This document shows, piece by piece, positions 56,064-64,000 of a stretch of DNA of 64,000 nucleotides. This DNA comes from Eleusine coracana subsp. coracana. Lineage: Eukaryota > Streptophyta > Magnoliopsida > Poales > Poaceae. Under the pieces are notes generated by a model. It was not told the origin of the DNA and did no database searches. It saw only the letters and a list, made by a program, of their open reading frames with translations. Made by a program: the position numbers and the translations under genes. Every line of letters starts with the position of its first letter. The first letter of the stretch is position 1. Where the stretch lies: contig CM064433.1 of assembly GCA_032690845.1 (NCBI GenBank), positions 34,532,658-34,596,657 of the forward strand, read 5' to 3'.

Positions 56064-57356
56064 CCGCCTGTTGCCACGGACCGCCGAAAAAATCTTCACA
56101 CGTGCACCACATCGCCATACGCACACACCGCACTCGAAGTCGCGTGCCTCCTCCCACGTCCCGCACGGACGCGTCGTCAGGTACGCGTGCTGCCCAGTCT
56201 CTACGCCTCCTGCGCACAACTCTCCTGCAGCCCGTACGCCCTCGCCGTACACCGCCTGTGCATAGCTCACTGCTCTCGAGCCCCGTCGACTATCATGCCG
56301 CTTGCACATGATGAAGTTGACCCGCTCGATTGCTTCCCGCCATTCGCCGTCAACCGTCACAAGCACCGGCTCAGGAATAGCTCCGATTGTTTTCTATTGC
56401 AATCCCGTAGACTTCTCCTCTGTTTATATAAAAGGCTGAACCAAGCTTCTTATCAAGTCCTTAATGATGCGGACTCAACTTGCCACCACTCTTTCTTTTC
56501 CTTATTTGGCGCATAAAATATTTTCTGTCACAACCGTGATGAACCTTCATGCTGCACGAAACCGAGTCGGTCGAGGAGGCCAGCGTCAAAGGAAACTAAA
56601 AGTCCAACCTGCATGCAAAACAATTTGTTTCGTTAAACAAACACATGTGGGCCCTGTCTTATGTCTCCTGTGCACCAACATGCAAGCATGCACGCATGTA
56701 ATTTTCCAAATCACCGTGCACACACGCCTCCTCGATCTCTTGTTCCCACACGAATTCACCAGCCACGTGACTTCTTCCACAGACTCCGATTCTTGCACGA
56801 GCCGACACTACAGCAATGCACCTTGTGCCCTAAATTGGGGGCCTCTCCGCGCGGCACGCTGCCAACAGCTCATCGAGTCCAATCAAGCAACATGCGTTCA
56901 TGCCGCCGTCATGCAACAAAAGCAACAAGCCTCTCCCCCAACAAACGAAAGTCTACCATGGCTTTTGCCACCGCCGTCGCTGCTCCACCTTGAGCACGCG
57001 ACAGCCGCTCCTATCAAACTGACCTCTTGTCAATTGGATCGCGAGTTGAAGCCACCGTCATCGTCCACGACATCTTCCAGCAGCACCGTCGAACTTGGCC
57101 ATCACGTCTGATCAGCCCCTATCGAACGGCAGCTTCCAGTCACCATCAACCCGATCTCCATGTCTGGACGGATCCCCATTGATGCAGCTCGTTGGACGGT
57201 TTGAGCCGCCATGCTCGAAGTGTCCAACTCCACCGATCGAGTCGTTGATCGCCGCCATGCTCCACCTTGCGCCATGTCCCTCCCAGACATCTCATGCAAG
57301 CTTTGCGCGGTATGGAGCATCCCATCGTGTCTCTTGTGATCTTCTACCATGTATCC
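56064..57356 (-). other. Long untranslated leader of the copia element
   Basis: 1.3 kb between primer site and gag, unusually long for copia. It includes GC-rich segments (56870-57300) with several short frames but no recognised domain. It could be captured host sequence or packaging leader. Confidence 0.45.
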
Positions 57357-57369
57357 GGCTCTGATACCA
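57357..57369 (-). other. Primer-binding site of the copia element
   Basis: The minus strand reads TGGTATCAGAGCC, complementary to the 3' end of initiator tRNA-Met, the standard copia primer. Confidence 0.92.
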
Positions 57370-57371
57370 CT

Positions 57372-57777
57372 TGTTAGAAAACCAGGCGCGGAAGCGATAC
57401 CCTAGGATCAGCAGCCATAAACACAAGATCATAGAAAAGAGAACGACGCAAAGACACGATGTTTTTTAGTGAGGTTCAACGATGTGCTTACATCCTCGGG
57501 GCATGACTACGGGTGTTTCTCCCCATAATATCAGTAGCAATACCGGCGTCAGGAGCACACCGGCGCACGGCCTGGCCGCCCCTTGGGCGCACCGCTCCGG
57601 CCGCCGCCGCCCCTTGCCTACTATATCTGTCGTCTCACGGTTACAACGGTGATACACTGACGTATATATGAGGTCCAGAAATACAAGTCCAACACAAATT
57701 CTATTCCTAACCACCTAATACGACTCAAGTCTAATTTGTAACTGACTTGTGTACACATATTCGACACAAATACAACA
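57372..57777 (-). repeat. 5' LTR of the copia element
   Basis: On the minus strand it starts TGTTGTATTTGTGTCG and has a TATATA box (57663-57668). Followed on the plus strand by ACCAT. Confidence 0.95.
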
Positions 57778-58012
57778 ACCATGACGTTGGGTCAAGTCGC
57801 CTTCAAGTTTCCGTTGCAGCAACGCCAACTCTCTCCATTGAAGTCAGGTGATCCTCATTGTCGAGTTCTGGTTTGATGTGTTTTCTTATCACAACATGTT
57901 AAGAATTACATCGTGTTAGTTTGATGTTAGTGTGATCGTGTCTTCCTTGCTGCTATTCTGGTTTCTTATTTCATGATTGTGTTTTCTTGTTGCTTTTCCA
58001 GTTTCTTACCTA

Positions 58013-58278
58013 CTCCCTCCTTCTCCCTTTCTTAAGCGCCTATGCTCCCGCCATGTTTTCTATGATTCTTAAGTGCATAACTGTAGGGATTATACGAAAC
58101 AACGGACTCACCGAGTGAACGCTGGGACGCTGCATGTAGACGTGGTTGGTGGAGACAGTTTTCAGCAATTACTCAGCGCAAACGAATCATTATCCAGTGC
58201 TGTAGTTAATCATGGCAGTTAGCTATCTTGGTCTTCGCACAATAAGCTTAGACGCTTAAGAAAGGGAGGAGGAGGGAG
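58013..58278. mobile_element. Stowaway MITE, 266 bases
   Basis: Terminal repeats CTCCCTCCTTCTCCCTTTCT and, reverse-complemented, CTCCCTCCTCCTCCCTTTCT, continuing TTAAGCG on both sides, flanked by TA (58011-58012, 58279-58280). CTCCCTCC with TA duplication is diagnostic for Stowaway (Tc1/mariner) elements. Confidence 0.93.
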
Positions 58279-58280
58279 TA

Positions 58281-60993
58281 TGATTCTGTATTACCCTGCT
58301 GTTCCAGTTTCTTATCTACGAGTCTATGCATGAATATGAGGGATTACTAGAGCAGTTAGTGGTTGGGGTGTGTGTTTATCTCTTTGCCTGATGTTTGCTT
58401 GGAAATTTGGGAGCATTTATAGTAAGGTTAAATAAACACACACACGGACAAAGAGGAAACAGAGCTGGAGATGCACAAACACTTGATGTATAACACAAGA
58501 TATAAACTAATTTTTGTAAATCATGCATGCGTTGATTTCCGTGTGTTGATTGGTCGCCATTCTGGCGCTTTTACAATTAGAAGCAGGTGCAAAGTGGGAA
58601 TGATCATTTTTAATCATGCACTCAGTTATATTTGCATTGATATTGTAAGTATTCTGCGTTGATATTGTGTTGACGAATGGTGTGCTAGGTTCAGGTTTCA
58701 CAGACTCATATTCTCTTAGGTTTCTCCTTTATTTTTTGCTACAGTAGAGCTGGTTTCCTATCAGACAACACAGTCTTGTTCTCTTCGGTTTCTTCCTTAA
58801 TATTTCTAAAAGATCATTTGCTAGATTCAGGTTTCAAAAGATCATAGCTGCTGCCTGCTGGTGGTGCTGATCGCATGCTCTTGTCTTTCTTGGTTGCAGA
58901 TTTGCTGCTGCAAGTGCACAGATCAGGAGAAAAGGAGAGAAGTGAAAGAGGGTCAGAGAGACATTGTGGCCTTTTTCCCAGGTGATTAACCTGATATCTT
59001 CCTTTCCCTAGATAGTATTGGTTCATTTTCGCACCAGTGGTGACAGCTCAGCGGCTCACTGGTGATTAATACGCATGGAATAGGTTGTGCCTGTGCAAAA
59101 TTCACTACATAATACATTTCAGATTTTTATAGGGATTATGAAGCTTGTTGATTTTGTGATTTGTTCCATATATCTGATATGTTTCTGGCTTCACAGTGGT
59201 TGTTGGTGAATGATTCGAACAAAAGAGTTAAAAGGTTGCCACCTCTCATCTCACCTCAGTCCTAGATTACAATTTGAATTTTGTAGTAAGAACATATTTC
59301 TGTTTTGCTGACCTGGAACATGATCTTCAAGATATATATTCCTGATATTTGGAACATGAAAATAATAAATTCGAGCACAAGCAAGTAAAATTAATGTGTA
59401 TATAACTGGTACCTTTCACATTTAAGTTACATGATTGCTTGATACAACAAACTGGAATGAAAATACTTAATAATTTGATTTATTTTATGCAATTGAAGAA
59501 CATTTAACTTGCACATGCACGTTCAGATGCTAGGCATTATCGTTGGCTATTCTTCTCTTTCAGATAGTTTCAGTAAAATTATGTTTCTATTAAGTGTGAT
59601 GCTTCCTTCTGGCAGAAAGAAGTTCATTTTGGCCCTTGATTTTTTTTCTTAAAAAACATGCTTACAGTTGGAGAAAATGCATTGTGAACTATGAAAAGTT
59701 GCAGCTTCTCCTTTTGTTTTACAATATGATGAGGAAAAATTAAAACTTCTTGCAGATCATTTTCCTGTCTTATTATTTTGCTTTAGACAACTCATACTTT
59801 ATTCAGCTGATCCTACTATGCAAGTTTACTTGCTGGATTGCTTTGTATCATAAACAAATAACTGAAATAACTTGATTTTGGTATTATTATCGCGAGGGGT
59901 GCATCGAGCGGGCCGCCGGGGTGCTCGGATGTTGGGGCTTTGGCCAGCCGGCACAAGTCTTCAGCTATTATAGGTAACATGTTGATCCTTCATCTCCTGT
60001 AAGTCCATTGTCGTTTCAATTATTTCTTAAGTGCATTGGAGTTCTACATGCAGGAATAATGGAGTTGCATGAGTTTGTGATGATTGAGAAAGTCGTTCCA
60101 TACTTTTTGACATATTCGTGTCTTGTTGCACTAAATTGATAGTAGTTTTAACCATATAGGAGTTTTTTTTTATTGTTTGCATGACTGATTTCGTGTTGTT
60201 TCAAAGTGAGCAAAGGCATTGATAGGTTTTCTATATTGATTGGAATTAATTACATGAATAATTAGTTTTTATTAGCTATGCCATCATTTTACCATTCTTG
60301 CATTTTCAATCAACCGTCTTAGTTCACCTTGTTGTTTAAATTATCACATGATGTTTTTCTTTAATACTCAATAATCAAGCAGTGACAGGTGAAATGGTTA
60401 AAAAGTATGGTGTAATGAGGGTGCAGAGGACATTGGAGGGGAGGCAGTGTGGTACACGTTTGTTTCATAGGGTAATCCTGTCTGCTTTCACCTGGTTGCC
60501 TCCTTAGAGCTCACAAGTAGTTCTGAAATAGGGTGAGGAAAGAGGAATTTGTAGGAAAAAATCAAATTAAGTATGCAATAAGTTTGTAAATAATTGATTA
60601 TAGCCGTGATTGTCAAAGATATGACTTTCTATAACAATCCAATTCGCAAACATGTGTTTCCTCAATGTAGGAATGAATGAGGTGCATGATACAATAGCTC
60701 AAGTTTTTGATAAACCACAATCTGGCAAGATGTTATCAATTCCATCTTTTTTTTAATAATTAAGTGAATGTTGTTCCGTTCATACTACTAATACGTTTTA
60801 GTCATATTGTTGTCCGTTGGAAGGTATCATTGATGAAGTATGGTTATCATATTGTAACAGATATTATGTCAGCCCAAAAAAAAAAGCAATGGTGTACTCA
60901 TATATTTGTTGTTATAGTATTTTTTATTGATCTTAGTTTGTGTTATCAGTATTTTTTAATTAGTATGGTTAAAAAATTGTACATGCGTGTTGT
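58281..60993. other. Helitron interior without a recognised gene
   Basis: AT-rich DNA with scattered intron-like sequence. Short candidate exon at 58902-58980 between GCAG and GTGATT, source unknown. No RT, transposase or complete gene. Confidence 0.4.
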
Positions 60994-61022
60994 ACGTGTG
61001 TGTCGCACGTGCCAACTGCTAG
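60994..61022 (+). other. Second Helitron-like 3' terminus
   Basis: Hairpin ACGTGTG-TGT-CGCACGT (one wobble pair), then GCCAACTG and CTAG, followed by A rather than T. Very similar to the terminus 177 bases further right. Either an older nested Helitron end or a decayed alternative end. Confidence 0.5.
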
Positions 61023-61199
61023 AAAATACTGCTGAGCTACACCATTGCTCAGACAAAGGTGAGATTTCCTTCTTGCACTGATAATAATCTATTTGACATT
61101 TCCAATTTATAATGGGTGTCCTTCAACACATGCTACCATTTAATACATGATAAGTTTATAGAACAATAGCAACGTGCGTATCGCACGTGCAAAAACTAG

Positions 61200-62931
61200 T
61201 AAAAGGAAAACGTAAACAAGACAAGAACCAGAATATTGTAACAAGACAGGATCAAAAGAACAAGAGTTCTTTTCATGACCATTTTTCCACTTTCTCTATT
61301 TGAAAGAAATTACCAAATTACATCCCATAATTTAGCCTTCAAGATGTTGTTACCCCCAACAAGTCAGATCCTCCCACCTGTTTATACAGCTTGCATTTGG
61401 CACTAAAGAAATCAAACTAGGCGAGGTGGTACTAAGCCTCTACCTTTTGTTGCTTGAGTTGAGTGGCCGGTGGTATGGCCGTGTTTTGCTCCTTTCATTT
61501 GTTGCCAATATCAGGACCAACACATGCCTTCCTGCGGCCTTTTTTTTCTTCTTATTCTTTTTTTGGCTCTTATTAGTTTTTTACTTCTTTTTCATGTATG
61601 CATAAAAGAATTATGTCATGATGTTTTACCAACATATGATATGACTCATTTAAATAAAGTAAGCACAAAATATTATAATGGGTTATGTAATGTTATAACA
61701 TAAATTCATGATTTGTTAGAATATATATTGAATCTATGGTGTTAGGTTTTGTTGTTTGGTATTTTTTTTTTCGTTATCTGCGTGTTCTTGTTCATATTTT
61801 TCTGTTTTCGAAACCACATATGTTCTAATCATTCCTATTCTCGGTTATCCCATTTTAATTTCTGTCTAGTTGAAGGAATACAAAAACTGTTTTTCCGCTC
61901 GTTCCGTCCATTTTCACTCTATATGCCCCTCAAGTATTTGAAAAAAAATAGACTCCATGTTGTTTTATATACTTTATAAGCCAGATGAAATTTCTCTATC
62001 CTAAATTGAAGGAGTGGTGTGAATTCTTGCCGTACTAGTGCATTTACTCAACGGTATTGATTGTTTTCTTATATCAGCTCAACTTCTTGCGGTACTAGTG
62101 CATTTACCCACCAGTAGATTAATTTCTTTTTTTTTCTTTTTCATATTTTTTATAATGGAAATAGTTTTCAACATCTACGTGTCCAAACACAGCCTTCAAC
62201 AGGTTGAATTCATTTGATTTTGACGCTTTCAGAACACTAATGACAATAGAAAATATAAGGGAAAATTATAAATACCCACCCAACTACAAATACTTTTATG
62301 GTAATCAAACACCTACTAGTTATGCATAGTTTTCATATACCCTTCTAACAACTTTGACCGACTAATACAACTCTTGTTTAACTTTCAACATAGCTCTGAA
62401 TGCTTCATCTTAGAGTAATTATCACATAGGGGTATCTCAAATCATCAAATTTGACTAATAATCATCAACGACGGGAAAAATATAGTCACAACCCTATGAG
62501 ATGTCATAAGCAACATAAAACCCACCTACAAATATGTTCAATCTGATCAAAGACCTACAAGTCATTACTCCAGAAACTATACCTGAGTTGAATCTTGAAA
62601 ATGCAGCTGATGGGTACGTCAGGTCTTTCTATGTTGCCCACCTGCATGTCTGCTAGTTATTGGTTTCCTCATGTTTACCCATCAGTACCCTATGAGATGT
62701 CATAAGCACCACCTGATGTTTACCCACCTGATGGGTAATTGTAATTTTCTTAAAACGCAAATGCAGCTGATGGTTTCCTCATGTTTACGCACCACCTGAC
62801 GTACACTTCTTTACTAATTTACAACTGAGCTTTCAACACAATACAATTCCAGCGCACATATAACGAACTTGGAGGATTGCAGAAGCAGTGTTTGCATTAT
62901 TTGTGTACTGGCTGCTTCCGGTTGTGTTCTC
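61200..62931. other. Intergenic AT-rich DNA with short duplications
   Basis: TACTAGTGCATTTAC occurs at about 62030 and 62090. CCTATGAGATGTCATAAGCA occurs at about 62492 and 62688, and GGTTTCCTCATGTTTAC at about 62661 and 62774. 62823-62890 resembles the 3' flank of the coiled-coil gene. No gene recognised. Confidence 0.45.
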
Positions 62932-63165
62932 GAGTCGAGAAGTGGTCGTAGTTGTCAACAGATGACTGCTAGTTCTCTATTCTCCTCGTGTGTGATTGTG
63001 AGCTTGGGCTACCATAATAGAGAAAACATGTCTGTATACGCAGAGTCGAGAAGTGGTCGTAGTTGTCAACAGATGACTGCTAGTTCTCTATTCTCCTCGT
63101 GTGTGATTGTGAGCTTGGGCATTGCTACCATAATAGAGAAAACATGTCTGTATACGCAGAGTGTA
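62932..63165. repeat. Tandem duplication, 111-base unit
   Basis: GAGTCGAGAAGTGGTCGTAG starts at 62932 and again at 63043. The units are nearly identical except for a few extra bases (ATTGC) after TTGGGC in the second. The near identity implies a recent event. Confidence 0.92.
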
Positions 63166-63480
63166 CCGTAAATAAATGAATCTTTCACTCCTCTGAAACC
63201 GATTCAGGTTTATAAGATCATTTAACTCGGCCTGTTTACAGGTCAAATGAATTTGACGCTTTCAGAAATGTAACATGACAACTCAGCTGATGCATGCCAT
63301 CCACACTTTAAACTACTATACCAATGAACTTTTTGGACACAGTTAAACTCCGGCATACGTACAACGACCGTACAAACGTTTAACAAACAAAGCACGCAGG
63401 ATCTGCAAGGAGGCTGGGTTGCAGAAGCGCTGGATTTTGTTTTCTTCCCCAACAGTGGTGCATGCGCGCCCCTAGAGCTG
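63166..63480 (-). other. 3' flank / probable 3' UTR of the coiled-coil gene
   Basis: No coding signal. Parts (TTTGACGCTTTCAGAA at 63252; GTTGCAGAAGC at 63418) recur in diverged form at 62219 and 62877, suggesting an older duplication of the gene's 3' flank. Confidence 0.5.
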
Positions 63481-63987
63481 TCATGGCAGAGCAGCGACCT
63501 GGGAGGACTTGCAGTGCTCCACGATGGCCTTCGATTTGGAGTACAGTGACGTGAGCTGCCCTTCCCTCTGAGAGAACGCGCGGGTGATGACACTTATGTC
63601 CTTCTTTAGCTCCTGCATCTTATGCTTCTCCGTGTTCAGCTCCCCCAGCAGCTCCTGCTTTTCGGCGGTCAGACGATCAGCATCCTGCCTGTACCTAAAG
63701 AGCTCCTTCTCGAGCGCAGCACATCTCATCATCGCGTCCTCCAGCTGCTCCTGCTTCTCGGCGATGATACGGTCATCCTCCTGCTTCTCGGCGATGATAC
63801 GGTCATCCTCCTGCTTGTACTTGGAGACTTCCTGTTGGAGGGACGAGTTTTCATCTCTGAGCATCTCAATTTCCTTTTCGAGCATCACACATCTTCCCTT
63901 TGACTCCTCGAGCTGCTGCTGATCGGAAATGCAGTCCTTTTCCAACCTCTGGCATCTTGCCTCAGCAGGCTCCTCCAGTGGCACAGC
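63481..63987 (-). CDS. Last exon of a coiled-coil protein gene (continues outside window)
   Basis: A splice acceptor (TTTCCTCTAG at 63988-63997) opens AVPLEEPAEARCQRLEKDC. The frame runs 168 codons to TGA at 63481-63483, ending IVEHCKSSQVAALP. Nearly the whole exon is heptad-like and rich in E, K, Q and L (EKEIEMLRDENSSLQQEV; ALEKELFRYRQDADRLTAEK), so a long parallel coiled coil is expected, probably for dimerisation or scaffolding. A ten-residue unit QEDDRIIAEK is exactly doubled by a 30-base tandem repeat. No membrane segment. The gene family is not recognised; the upstream exons are beyond the window. Confidence 0.8.
   Translation of the reverse strand, partial: AVPLEEPAEARCQRLEKDCISDQQQLEESKGRCVMLEKEIEMLRDENSSLQQEVSKYKQEDDRIIAEKQEDDRIIAEKQEQLEDAMMRCAALEKELFRYRQDADRLTAEKQELLGELNTEKHKMQELKKDISVITRAFSQREGQLTSLYSKSKAIVEHCKSSQVAALP
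63751..63810. repeat. Perfect 30-base tandem duplication in the coiled-coil exon
   Basis: CTGCTTCTCGGCGATGATAC plus ten more bases is repeated exactly, in frame. It adds ten residues, which shifts a heptad register (7n+3). Confidence 0.95.
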
Positions 63988-64000
63988 CTAGAGGAAAGAA

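Larger units (their letters stand above)
54321..57777 (-). mobile_element. Gag-only Ty1-copia retrotransposon, 3.5 kb
   Basis: Two 406-base LTRs (54321-54726, 57372-57777) starting TGTT and ending CAACA on the plus strand, with a perfect ACCAT duplication. On the minus strand the tRNA-Met-type primer site TGGTATCAGAGCC sits two bases after the 5' LTR (right), and the polypurine tract AAAGTGGAG lies before the 3' LTR (left). Coding: gag plus the very start of protease, then directly the polypurine tract, so integrase and RT are deleted. About 21 of 406 LTR positions differ (5%), making it the youngest dated element here. It interrupts the Helitron. Confidence 0.95.
52267..61199 (+). mobile_element. 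Helitron, 8.9 kb, carrying host gene fragments and later insertions
   Basis: The 5' end TCTATACTATAAAGATTAAA follows an A. The 3' end has the hairpin ACGTGCG-TAT-CGCACGT (61172-61188) then GCAAAAACTAG, followed by T. These are canonical Helitron ends with insertion between A and T and no target duplication. Contents in order: captured RABE exon with its 5' UTR, other exon-like fragments, a copia insertion (54321-57777) and a Stowaway MITE (58013-58278). No Rep/helicase was found, so it is non-autonomous. A second terminus-like structure at 60994-61022 leaves the exact 3' end open. Confidence 0.75.

Noticed and set aside
54269..57850. Open frame that continues across the empty copia target site, suggesting an interrupted captured exon
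   Set aside because: Only about 40 codons, phase does not match the preceding exon-like piece, and chance is a sufficient explanation.
62932..63165. Repeats considered as a CRISPR-like array
   Set aside because: Two directly adjacent long units without spacers in a plant genome; this is a tandem duplication.
1..64000. Search for tRNA, rRNA, microRNA hairpins and organellar insertions
   Set aside because: No tRNA or rRNA sequence was recognised; long fold-backs are explained by MITE ends; no plastid or mitochondrial genes were seen.

Overview
The window is nuclear DNA from a grass (Poaceae), probably a panicoid such as sorghum, sugarcane, Miscanthus or a millet. That is inferred from a CC-NB-LRR gene with GT-AG introns, dense nests of Ty3-gypsy and Ty1-copia elements with grass-type primer-binding sites, and CACTA, hAT, MULE, Stowaway and Helitron elements with textbook ends. 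Nothing prokaryotic is present. Only two host genes look plausible: a CC-NB-LRR resistance-type gene on the minus strand (10441-16740) and the last exon of a coiled-coil protein gene, also minus (63481-63987), that runs off the right edge.

Layout. 1-1581 is an LTR of a Sirevirus-like copia element whose promoter region carries an array of a 15-base palindrome. 2481-9473 is the 5' part of a minus-strand gypsy element split by a 3.8 kb solo LTR (3019-6780). The NLR gene follows, with MITE and microsatellite insertions in its second intron. Upstream of it lies a LINE-like insertion with a 21-base target duplication (17014-18892). 20399-43322 is one 22.9 kb nest: an outer minus-strand gypsy element with matching ends and a CTTCC duplication. 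It is invaded by a plus-strand gypsy element (26696-37840, CCTGG duplication), by a piece of a third LTR element (24061-25276) and by a solo copia-type LTR (39464-41276). To the right lie a long-TIR MULE-type MITE (43758-44501), a non-autonomous CACTA element (44747-45681), a hAT-type element (46637-47311), an LTR-like remnant (48881-50370) and a Helitron 3' end (51632). An 8.9 kb Helitron (52267-61199) follows; it carries the first exon of a RABE/Rab8 GTPase gene and was later hit by a gag-only copia element (54321-57777) and a Stowaway MITE.

How the parts relate. Both gypsy elements of the central nest have gag-PR-RT-RH-IN on one strand and, between integrase and the 3' LTR, a separate gene on the opposite strand (21551-24060 and 33536-36434). 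The two antisense genes share an order: a domain resembling the 'putative gypsy type transposon' family (Transposase_28), an acidic middle, and a coiled-coil C-terminus. The inner one has clean short introns, its own TATA box, and four copies of a 13-base repeat upstream. This is the most system-like feature of the window. LTR divergence, counted by eye at about 12% outer and 9% inner, fits the nesting order. All mobile-element genes are broken by stops, deletions or frameshifts.

The NLR gene is the best functional candidate. Its reading frame is open across five predicted exons (about 1314 residues). It shows a triplicated mini-exon between the coiled coil and the NB-ARC domain, and a duplicated LRR-encoding 3' exon.
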